NCBI GenBank assembly: GCA_037043455.1
Contig: JAWPHD010000140.1
Span: 124,001 to 188,000, forward strand
Direction: 5' to 3'
DNA length: 64,000 nt
Origin: Cyrtodaria siliqua
Lineage: Eukaryota > Mollusca > Bivalvia > Adapedonta > Hiatellidae
Made by a program: the position numbers and the translations under genes. Positions 25,617 through 35,795 of the stretch are shown here, piece by piece. The notes below the pieces were generated by a model, which had not been told where the DNA came from, made no database searches, and was given only the letters and a program-made list of their open reading frames with translations. The first letter of the stretch is position 1, and each line of letters begins with the position of its first letter.

Positions 25617-25907
25617 TGGCGGGGATTTCTTTATTTACACTGTCCTGTTTTAATGGGATGACAGTAGGGTAAGTGTGAGGTTTGGTGCAACCTGGAACCG
25701 GTTTAAACCCCCAGTGGTCTACTTTGCCAATGACCGTTCCAAGGCGGTAGCCCTATTGTCAACCCTTTTGTGTTTGTTATGTCGTTTTCATTTAATATTA
25801 CTTTTGACTTCTTGTTTGTCTGTTTTCGTGTTTGTTTCTGTGTTTTGTGGTTGACTGTCCACTTGAATGCTACTTTTCCTGTCAGATCTTTTTATATTTC
25901 TTACAAC
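25617..25907 (+). mobile_element. Penelope-like 3' tail inserted in the 37-bp minisatellite
   Basis: Begins 'ATTATGGCGGGGATTTC' and ends 'GATCTTTTTATATTT'. Minisatellite lies on both sides, with CTTAC at both junctions (a possible 5-bp target duplication, partly ambiguous because the element itself usually ends in CTT). Confidence 0.7.
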
Positions 25908-28900
25908 ATACTTTAATACATACACTGGGTCTTCGTCTTAAACTCATACTAATACATACACTGGGTCTTCGTCTTACAACACACTATAATAAGTACACTA
26001 GGTCTTCGTCTTACAACGTACGCTAATACATACACTGGGTCTTCGTCTTACAACACACGCTAATACATACACTGGGTTTTGTCTTACAACATGCTAAAAC
26101 ATACTCTGGGTCTTCGCCTAACCAAATAGGCTAATACATCCACTGGGTCTTCGTCTTACCACTCAAGCTAATACATACACTGGTTTTCGTATTACCACAC
26201 ACACTGATACATACACTGGGTATTCTTCTAACCGCACACGCTGATCAATACACTGGGTCCTCATCTTACTAGAAACGTTAATACGTACACTGGGTCTTCG
26301 TCTTACCACACATGTTAATAAGTACACTGGGTCTTCGTCTTACCACTCGAGCTAAAACATATACTCGGTCTTCGTCTTACCACACATGTTAATAAGTACA
26401 CTGGGTCTTCGTCTTACCACTCACGTTAATACATACACTGGGTCTTCGTCTTACCACTCACGCTAAGACATACACTGGGTCTTCGTTTGACCACACACGC
26501 TAATACATACACTGGTTTTTCGACTTAACAGACACGTTAATACGTACATTGTGTCTTCGTCTTACCTCACACGCTATTGCATACATTCGTTCTTCGTATT
26601 ACCAGACCAGCTAATACATACACTTGAATTTCGTCTTACCAGACACGCTAATACATACATTGGTTCTTCGCTGGGTCTTCGTCTTACCACAAACGCTAAA
26701 ACATACTCTGAGTCTTCGTCTTACTACACATGTTAATAAGTACACTGGGTCTTCGTCTTACCACTCACGCTAATACATACACTTGATCTTCGTCTCACCA
26801 CACAAGTTACAAGTTAATACATACACTTGGTCTTCGTTCCACAAACGCTAATACATACACCGGATCTTCGTCTGACCACACACGCTAATACGTACACTGG
26901 GTCTTGGTCTTACCATACACGTTTATACGTACGCTGGATATTCGTCTTATCACACACGTTAATACGTCTACTGGGTCTCCGTCTTACCACTCACGCTAAT
27001 ACATACACTGGGTCTACTTCTAACCACACGGACTAATATATCCACTGGGTATTCGTCTTACCACTTACTATAATACATAAACTGAGTCTTTGTCTTACCA
27101 CAAACGCTAATACGTACACTGTATATTAGTCTTAAAAACACACGCTAATACATCCACTGGGTTTTCGTCTTACCAATCATGATAATACATACACTGGATA
27201 TTCGTATTACCACTCACGCTTATTCATAAACTGTGTCTTCGTCTTACCACACACGCTAATAAGTCCAGTGGGTCTTCGTCGTACCACTTACACCAATACA
27301 TACACTGGGTTTTCGTCTTACAACACATGCTAATACATATCTTGGTCTTTGTCTTACCATACACGCTAATACAACCACTGAGTCTTCGTTTTACCACTCA
27401 CGCTAATATATACACTGCGTCTTCGTCTGACCACGCACGCTAATACGTACACTGGGTCTTCGTCGTACCACTCACTCTAATACATATACTGGCTCTTTGT
27501 CTTATAACACATTCCAAATCATAAACTGGGTCTTCGTCTGACCACACATGCTAATACATACTCTGGGTCTTCGTCTTAACACTCACGCTAATACATATAC
27601 TGGCTATTTGTCTTATAACACATTCCAAATCATAATCTGGGTCTTCGTATAACCACACGTGCTAATACATACACTGGATATTCGTCTAACCACTCACGCT
27701 AATACATAGATTGCGTCTTGGTCTTACCACACACGCTAAAACGTACACTGCGTCTTCGTCTTACCACTCACGCTAATCCTTCCACTGGTTATTCGTCTTA
27801 CCACTCACGATAATACATAAACTGAGTCTTCGTCTTACCACCCACGCTAATACGTACACGTGATATTAGTCTCACCACACACGATAATACATCAACTTGG
27901 TCTTCGTCTTACCGCTCATGCTAATACAAACACTGGGTATTTGGTATTACCACTCACCTAATACGGACACTGGGTCTTCGTCTTACCGCTCACGCTAATA
28001 TTTACACTGGGTTTTCGTCTAACCACACATGCTAATACAATCTCTTGGTTTTCGTCTTATCACACACGTTAATACAACCACTGGGTCTTCGTCTTATCAC
28101 ATACGCTAATACATACATTGGGATTTCGTCTTAACACACATGCTAATACATCCACTGCGTCTTCGTTTTACTAACATGCTAATACATACACTGGGTCCTC
28201 TTCTAACCACTCACGCTAAGACATACACTGGGTTTACATATTAACACTCACGGTAAGACATATACTGGGACTTCCTCTTAATAATCACGCTAAGAAATAC
28301 ACTGTGTCTTCGTCTTACCACACACGCTAATGCATACATTGGTTCTTCGTATTACCAGACACGCTAATACATACATTGGATCTTCGTCTTACTACACATG
28401 CTAATACATACACTGGGTTTTCGTCTTACAACACATGCTGATACATACCTTGGTCTTTGTCTTACCATACACGCTAATACAACCACTGAGTCTTCGTCTT
28501 ACCATTCACGCTAATACATACACTGGGTCTTCGTCTGACCGCGCACGCTAATACGTACACTGGGTCTTCGTCTTACCACTCACTCTAATACATATACTGG
28601 CTCTTTGTCTTATAACACATTCTAAATCATAAACTGGGTCTTCGTCTGACCACACATGCTACTACGTATACTAGGTCTTCGTCTTACCACTCACGCTAAT
28701 ACAAATACTGGCTCTTTGTCTTATAACACATTCTAAATCATACACTGGGTCTTCGTCTGACCACACATGCTAATACGTACAATGGGTCTTAGTCTAACCA
28801 CACACGTTAATAAATAGTCTGGGTCTTCGTATAACCACACATGCTAATACATAGATTGGGTCTTGGTCTTACCACACACGCTAAAACGTACACTGCGTCT

Positions 28901-30724
28901 TCGTCTTACCACTCACGCTAATACATCCACAGGATATTCGTCTTACCACTCACGCTAATACATCCACTGGATATTCGTCTTACCACTCACGATAATACAT
29001 AAATTGAGTCTTCGTCTTACCAAACACGCTAATACGTGCACGTGATATTAATCTCACCACAAACGATAATACATCGACTGGGTCTTCGTCTTACCACTCT
29101 TGATAATACATACACTGGATATTCGTATTACCACTCACGCTTATTCATAAACTGTGTCTTCGTCTTACCACACACGCTAATACGTCCACTGGGTCTTCGT
29201 CTTACCACTCATACCAATACATACACTGGGTTTTCGTCTTACAACACATGCTAATACATACCTTGGTCTTTGTCATACCATATACACGCTAATACAACCA
29301 CTGGGTCTTCGTCTTACCACTCACGCTAATACATACACTGCGTCTTCGTCTGACCACGCACACTAATACGTACACTGGGTCTTCGTCTTACCACTCACTC
29401 TAATACATATACTGGCTCTTTGTCTTATAACACATTCTAAATCATTAACTGGGTCTTTGTCTGACCACACATGCTAATACGTACACTGGGTCTTCGTCTT
29501 ACCACTCACTCTAATACATATACTGGCTCTTTGTCTTATAACACATTCTATATCATACACTGGGTCTTCGTCTGACCACACATCCTAATACGTACAATGG
29601 GTCTTAGTCTAACCACACACGCTAATACATAATCTGGGTCTTCGTATAACCACACATGCTAATACATACACTGGATATTCGTCTAACCACTCACGCTAAT
29701 ATACATATATTGGGTCTTGGTCTTACCACACACGCTAAAACGTACACTGCGTCTTCGTCTTACCACTCACGTTAATACATCCACTGGATATTTGTCTAAC
29801 CACTCACTATAATACTTAAACTGAGTCTTCGTCTTACCACACACGCTAATACGTACACGTGATATTAGTCTCACCACACACGATAATACATCAACTGGGT
29901 CTTTGTCTTACCACTCATGCTTATACAAACACTGGGTATTTGTATTACCACTCACCTAATACGTACACTGGGTCTTCGTCTTACCGCTCACGCTAATATA
30001 TACACTGGGTTTTCGTCTAACCACACATGCTAATACAATCTCTTGGTCTTCGTCTTACCACACACGTTAATACAACCACTGGGTCTTCGTCTTATCACAT
30101 ACGCTAATACATACATTGGGATTTCGTCTTACCACACATGCTAATACATCCACTGCGTCTTCGTTTTACTAACATGCTAATACATACACTGGGTCTTCTT
30201 CTAACCACTCACGCTAATACATACACTGGGTCTTCTTCTAACCACTCACGCTAAGACATATACTGGGACTTCCTCTTAATAATCACACTAAGACATACAC
30301 TGGGTCTTCTTCTAACCACTCACGCTAATACATACACTAGGTATTCGTTTTACGAAAAACGTCAATACATACACTTGGTCTTTGTCTAACCACTCACGCT
30401 AATATATCCACTGCGTCTTCGTTTTACTAATATGCTAATACATACACTGGGTCTTCTTCTAACCACTCACGCTAAGATATACACTGGATCTTCGTCTTAA
30501 CACTCACGCTAATACATACACTGGGTCTTCGTATTAAGACTCACGTTAATACATACACTAGGTATTCGTGTTACGACAAACGTTAATACATACACTTGGT
30601 CTTTGTCTTACCACTGACGCTAATACATACACTGCCTGGGACTTTCTCTTACCTCACACGCTAATACATACACTGGGTCTTCTTCTAACAACACATAAAC
30701 TCATAAACAGGGAGGTGGTATTTT

Positions 30725-31784
30725 ATTATAGGTAATAAGTGATAAGTTCCATAAAGCTAAAAAAAAAAACATGGCCAGAATATAAAAAATGGAGAAATAA
30801 AACTAACCATCTGATTTCTTTAGGTAAGAAAAAGTTTTTTTGCAAATGCAATTAAAGATGAAATATACTCTTAATTTATCTGAACGCATCTTAAATCAAT
30901 ATCTGCACAGACCAATCAGACTGTTATTAATTTACCACCAATTTTAAATATTAATAATGTTATAACAGAGAGAAAAGTATAGCTGACGCTCTAAATGACC
31001 TCTTTTTAAATATTGCTAATACAATAAATAAAACTCCACTATATGCTACTAACTACGCTGACTTAGGAAAAAAACGTATTGATAATAAATTAAAACAGGC
31101 AATATTTAAAACAGCTTACATCTCCATTTTCGAAGTAAGGCGAATAATTGATAAAATTAGATATAAATAAAGCAACAGGTATAGATGGTATTGGACCTCG
31201 TATTATAAAAGCAGCATCGGATTGCATCATTAATGCTATCACTTCAATCATTAATAAATGCATAGATCAAGGCATATTTCCTGAACATATTACCAGCAAT
31301 TTCCAAAATCTTTGAGAAACATGTTTATGCCCAACTGCACTCTTCTTTTCAGCAATTTAATATTTTGCACTTGGCGCAATCTAGATTTCGTAAAAATCAT
31401 TCTTGCCAAACAGCAGTTATTCACCTTGTTGATAGCTGGTTGAAACAAATTGATTCTGGAAACTTTGTTGGCAGTGTTTTCCTTGACATGAGAAAAGCTT
31501 TTGATATGGTTGATCATGAGATACTATTATACAAGTTGCATTTGTATCATTTTCCCCCTTTAACAATACGTAGATTTCAGTCATATCTGTGTAACAGGAC
31601 ACAAGTAGTCAGAGTTGGAAAGTATCAATCTGAGGAGAGAATCATCAAATCAGTGACTTTGTCATTTAATTTTCCTAATAAAACATACAGGATAATGAGC
31701 ACTCATGCATATGAATGGTACATTTATTTCGATTACATTTTCAGGATATTTAGTGTAGATATGATCAATTATTGTTTAACTTGA
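30725..31784 (+). pseudogene. Jockey/CR1-type LINE reverse transcriptase, 5'-truncated and broken
   Basis: Successive frames give SIADALNDLFLNIANTI, then NKATGIDGIGPRIIKAASDC, CIDQGIFPEH, LPAISKIFEKHVYAQLHS and QSRFRKNHSCQTAVIHLVDS, with VFLDMRKAFDMVDHEILL (motif A, catalytic Asp in FLDMRKAFD). The last part is an open frame at 31365-31784. A gap of about 35 residues lies between FPEH and LPAISK, and several frameshifts are present. The FADD motif region is missing: the element is cut at 31775 where the inverted endonuclease piece begins. Non-LTR class is inferred from order and wording of motifs. Confidence 0.7.
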
Positions 31785-32040
31785 AATTGTCACTCTGGTA
31801 GGCATGTTGATTAATTGCACAAGACCTTGATTGATGAGAAAATCTGACCATTGTTGATTGTCAAAGCCAGCCGTAGGAGAGTAATTAATACTTATGTCAC
31901 CTAGAATGTATTTTTCTTCGATTTCCTTTGAGCAAACGCTATACTGATCTTGATCATCAAAAGTATTAATCCAAGATTGTAAAGAATTAAGAGGTCTATA
32001 AATAAAAGATAGATTAAATGTTTCCAGCAAAATACTTTCT
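31776..32040 (-). pseudogene. LINE apurinic-type endonuclease fragment, inverted
   Basis: The minus strand encodes ETFNLSFIYRPLNSLQSW, EEKYILGDISINYSP and LVQLINMPTRVT, the C-terminal half of an EEP endonuclease (usual IYRPP, LGDFN and PTRVT motifs; here GDIS replaces GDFN). This domain should lie upstream of the RT on the same strand; here it faces it. Confidence 0.65.
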
Positions 32041-32124
32041 ATTTAATAATTTTCAAGATCCAATCTACGTACTGAAGTAATGTTATCACTAATGTATACT
32101 ATAAATACAACCTTCCTGTTTATG

Positions 32125-32227
32125 AGTTTATGTGTTACTAGAAGAAGACTCAGTGTATGTATTAGCGTGTGAGGTAAGAGGAAGTACCAGTGTATTGAAT
32201 AATTCCAATGGTAAGACGAAGACCCCG
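32125..32227 (-). repeat. 37-bp minisatellite, inverted arm (inner part)
   Basis: The same unit in reverse complement ('GTGTATGTATTAGCGTG', 'GGTAAGACGAAGAC'). About three units between the LINE endonuclease fragment and the Penelope-like insertion. Confidence 0.85.
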
Positions 32228-33205
32228 ATCAACTTATAATGTGGTATAAGTGTCTCAACTTATTCGTTTTTCTAGAACTTGTACTCGAGTTGAGGACTTT
32301 AATATTCGTAATCTTTGTATAACTAAAAAGTTACTCAATCAGGGTTACCGTTACCATAAACTTCGTAAAACCTTTGCAAAATTTTATTATCGTAACCCTG
32401 ATCTTCTTTCCAAATATAAAAGTAGTTTAAGGACTCTTCTGCGACAAGGACTATCACAACCTGACTTCTATGGTGATGTGATTTATAAACTTCGTAAGAT
32501 TCTAGGTCATGATCACTTTCATACTATTTTTGTTAAACTTGTTAAAAAGTTTATGAAAAGAGGTTATGACCCTATCATTTTGTAACGTACTGCATGCTTG
32601 GTCGTGGACCCTTTTACAGTTCGCCACTATGCTTTCCTCTTTAATTGTACGATGACCGGACAGGCTGTGGACCCTATGATGACGCCTACCTAAAGCCCAT
32701 TGGGACGGTGGCGTTTGATGTGTGTCCATGATCTTTCTTGTCGTGCCCTTAATGGTTTATTCTCTTACTGATCTGTCTTCTGAAAAGTCACTGAGTACCT
32801 TCATTGTTGCTTTCTAGGCTATTGTTTTTTTGTATTATATTTACACGAGCATATTTGTGTTTTACTTATATTGCCTATTGATGCTGCCTTGTTGGTTAGA
32901 GATTAGATCATGGCGGAGATTTCTTTATTTACACTGTCCTGTTTTAATGGGATGACAGTAGGGTAAGTGTGAGGTTTGGTGCACCCTAGAACCGGTTTAA
33001 ACCCCCAGTGGCCTACTTTGCCACTGACCGTTCCAAGGCGGTAGCCCTATTGTCAACCCTTTTTGTGTTTGTGATTTCGTTTGCATTTATTATTGCTTTT
33101 GCCTTCTTGTTTGTCTGTTTGCGTGTTTGTTTCTGTGTTTTGTGGTTTACCGTCCTCCTTGAATGCTACTTACCCTGTCCGATCTTTTTATATTTCTTTT
33201 CGTAT
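32228..33205 (+). mobile_element. Penelope-like 5'-truncated copy inserted in minisatellite
   Basis: It opens in the RT C-terminus (SQLIRFSRTCTRVEDFNIRN...) and runs open to the stop near 32585 (111 aa ORF 32250-32585); then an in-frame remnant and the ~500-bp tail with 'ACCGTTCCAAGGCGGTAGCCC', ending in 'GATCTTTTTATATTTCTT'. Minisatellite lies on both sides. The variable 5' end and shared 3' end fit target-primed reverse transcription. Confidence 0.7.
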
Positions 33206-33755
33206 TAACGTTTGTCGTAAGAAGGAGGCCCAGTGTATGTTTTACCATGTGTGATAAAATGAAGACGCAGTGGATGTATAAGCGTGAGTGTTAAGAGGAA
33301 GTCCAAGTGTATGTCTTATCGTGAGTGTTAAGACAAAATCCCAATGTATGTATTAGCGTATGTTTTAAGACGAAGACCTAGAGGTTGTATTAGCATGTGT
33401 AATAAGACGAAGACCCAGTAGTTGTATTAGCGTTTGTGGTAAGATGAAGACCCAGTGGTTGTTTTAGCATGTGTGGCAAGACGAAGACCAAGAGTATGTA
33501 TTATCATGTGTGGTAAGACGAAAACCGAGTATTTGTATTAGCGTGAGTGGTAAGACAAAAACTCTGTGTATGTAAAAGCGAGAGTGATAAGACGAAGACC
33601 CAATGTATGCATTAGCTTGAGTGGTAAGTCGAAGACCCAGTGATGTATTAGAGAGTGTGGTTTGAAGAACACCCAGTGTTTTTATTAGCGCGTGTTGTTA
33701 GACGAAGACTTAGTGTATGTATTGGCGTCAGTGGTAAGATGAAACCCAGTGTATG
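33206..33755 (-). repeat. 37-bp minisatellite, inverted arm (outer part)
   Basis: About 14-15 reverse-complement units ('GACGAAGACCCAGTGTATG'). Ends at 'AACCCAGTGTATGAGTTTT'. Confidence 0.9.
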
Positions 33756-34573
33756 AGTTTTAAAGTTTTAAATTTGTTGGTTGGCTTGCCGGCCAACGAA
33801 TTGACTGACACGTTGAATAAAACCTCCTTCTTTTCATGAGAGGTAATATAAGGTGCAGCACTACAATAAACATAAAGACAATTAATCTTCAAACAACCTT
33901 GTGGTAGAATATAAACTGTAGGGGTAAATATAACAGTATATGACCACTATCGTCAAGGTAGCAAATAAAAAGTTATAAGTCCAACACGAAGAGTAGCATT
34001 CAAAGAATACAGTCACTCCAACAAGTATTACAACGCAAAACCATTCTATGAAAAGCGACATTAAGACATACTGGCAAATGCATACCAGGGCACGTATTCA
34101 TAAAGCTTGCATACCAGGGTACGTATTCATTAAGCTTCTTAGCAAAAAACTTAACTGAACTCAAATTTTATCAATTTTGTAACCACCTTTTTTCTATCGA
34201 TCTAAGACATTTTCTTAATACTGTTAATAATGTTATGGATAAATTAAACCGACATCTAAATATATATCTTAAAGTAGATGGTTTGTAATGTCCTTGAGAG
34301 GTTAATAAGGATATTTAAAAATATGTAAACATCTTAAATGTTGACTTAAATAATATTTGTCACTTCAGTTGCTTTATGAATACGGGCCCATGTTGTTAAT
34401 AAAGTATTATCAAAATTTAAATATAGTGAGGTGCAACTTTGATCAAATGCGCAAAAGCAAAATTTAAACATCGAACTAATAATAGCTGTGGTCATTCATT
34501 AATAAATACGTTCTTGGAATTTGTAGATCAAGGTTGTAATATCACGCATGGTCAAACGACGTAAACAAGGTGT
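33756..34573. other. Spacer after the inverted minisatellite arm
   Basis: Holds a type-B hairpin scrap (33800-33865, minus), a Penelope-like distal scrap near 33990-34035, and the MITE at 34085-34392. Confidence 0.45.
34085..34392. mobile_element. MITE with GGGCCCGTATTCATAAAGC-type termini
   Basis: Left GGGCACGTATTCATAAAGCTT (duplicated in tandem: 34087 and 34116), right GCTTTATGAATACGGGCCC. Interior AT-rich and non-coding. Confidence 0.65.
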
Positions 34574-35605
34574 TGTGCTTCACCCTGAAATGAGATATAG
34601 GGTCCTATAGAAACCACAGCGTCCGAACGCAATGGCATCGCAGGTCCGCACTGTACTGCAAACAAGGACTTGATAATACAATGAAAGAGACAAAAAACAA
34701 CAGAAATGGTGGTGAAGACAGGGTTACGGACTTGGAACGGTCAGTAGGCAATAAGGCCTACTGGTTAGCTTGAATCGATTTTATATGCGCACAATCCTCG
34801 CTATTGTCCTGTCCTCAGCGCCCAAATAGACAAGACAGTGAACACAAAACTACATCCCATCAAAAGGAATTCTCTAACAATAAGGTTTACATCCAGAGAA
34901 ACTAACTAAAGAAACACATACAAAATAATAAACATCTCAGGATGTATCCAGAATCGTACTGAACAACCATTATAGTAGTTGAAGCTAAAGAGAAAACCAA
35001 TCTAGGGTACGACCAGAAAACCCGAGGGACGAAAGCTCATGCACTCACCTCCCTTAGTTGGGGTTTCAGTAGGTACAATCATAGAGTCCAAAGAGGTAGT
35101 CCAGTCATCGCACATGTGAAAAGTGTAGCGTAATGACTGACTGTAGAGGGGTCAATCACTAAACATGCAGTGCACTGTAAAACCAAAGGGTTATATCCTT
35201 TTCTGACGAACTTCCTGATTAAATTTGTAAAGCGGTCGGGAAACCCGCCAGACCCCTTTAACTTTCGAAGTTTATAGACCACATCTCCATAAAATGAAGG
35301 TTGTGATATGCCTAGTCGCAGAAGTGTTTTTCAGGTTGGTGTTGTACTTTTTCAGCAGGCCCTCGTTGCGGCGGTAGAATCTAGAGAAAGATCTACGTAG
35401 TTTGTGATAACGAAAACCCTGCTGAAGAAGTTTACTTGTAATAACTTGATTTCGATCATTGAAGTCTATAACTTCTTTACACGGTCTAGCAAATCGAATA
35501 AGCTGGGAGATATACACCCCGTATGAGGTAGCACGAGGTACATCTCCATCCAGGTGTGTGGATAGTTAACGATGTTAAAATTGAAACAGGATCTTTCTGG
35601 TTCGC
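34574..35605 (-). mobile_element. Penelope-like copy, subfamily with divergent tail
   Basis: The minus strand encodes the RT C-terminus in two frames: 35517-35272 (SQLIRFARPCKEVIDFNDRN) and 35282-35079 (VYKLRKLKG...RKGYNPLVLQCTACLVIDP). The tail (35080-34574) matches 4521-5046 almost end to end and differs from the main tail type. The element is 5'-truncated about 40 bp before the TATA box of the BRICHOS-like gene. Confidence 0.65.
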
Positions 35606-35644
35606 TTCAACCTCGCGACTGCGTACATGTACGTCTGCCAAATG

Positions 35645-35654
35645 TATATATAAG
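35645..35654 (+). promoter_or_regulatory. TATA box of the BRICHOS-like gene
   Basis: TATATATAAG followed by a GC-richer stretch, 76 bp upstream of the ATG. Initiation about 25-35 bp downstream would give a short 5' UTR of roughly 45-55 nt. The Penelope-like fragment on the minus strand ends only about 40 bp further upstream. Confidence 0.5.
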
Positions 35655-35729
35655 GTGCGCCTCGTCTTGGAGCGAGCATACATTTACAAACACGCTTCGT
35701 GCAACTTCGTAGATACTTAAAAAAGAAAA

Positions 35730-35795
35730 ATGAAGCCCGCGCTTGTGATGGAAGACACAAAGTCAAATGTTATTATTATTCCGCAACAAGTCGAG
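35730..35795 (+). CDS. BRICHOS-like gene, exon 1 (start codon and cytoplasmic tail)
   Basis: ATG at 35730 opens a 22-codon exon (MKPALVMEDTKSN...QQVE) ending GAG|GTAAGG, phase 0. The ATG is the first one downstream of the TATA box at 35645 and the assumed start site, so it is the natural start. The second in-frame ATG (codon 7) is an alternative. Confidence 0.6.

Larger units (their letters stand above)
23827..30705 (+). repeat. 37-bp minisatellite, about 6.9 kb
   Basis: Consensus unit of 37 bp: 'TACCACACACGCTAATACA' + 'TACACTGGGTCTTCGTCT'. Roughly 175 diverged units, interrupted by a hairpin SINE-like piece (24569-24672) and a Penelope-like tail (25617-25907). Larger blocks recur: the motif 'CTCTTTGTCTTATAACACAT' appears near 27500, 27610, 28595, 28715, 29415 and 29530, and a block at ~27950-28235 recurs at ~29940-30255. 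Because 37 is not a multiple of 3, the many His/Thr/Tyr-rich open frames inside are artefacts of the repeat. Confidence 0.95.

Noticed and set aside
23827..30705. Many His/Thr/Tyr/Ser-rich open frames (60-75 aa)
   Set aside because: They follow the 37-bp repeat in all frames and both strands. The unit length is not a multiple of three, so the reading shifts with every unit; no start context or splice structure supports a protein.
30725..32040. Classical twin-priming inversion of a LINE
   Set aside because: Twin priming inverts the 5' part and leaves it upstream of the 3' part. Here the inverted endonuclease lies beyond the RT, and the array itself is inverted too, so a palindromic duplication explains more.
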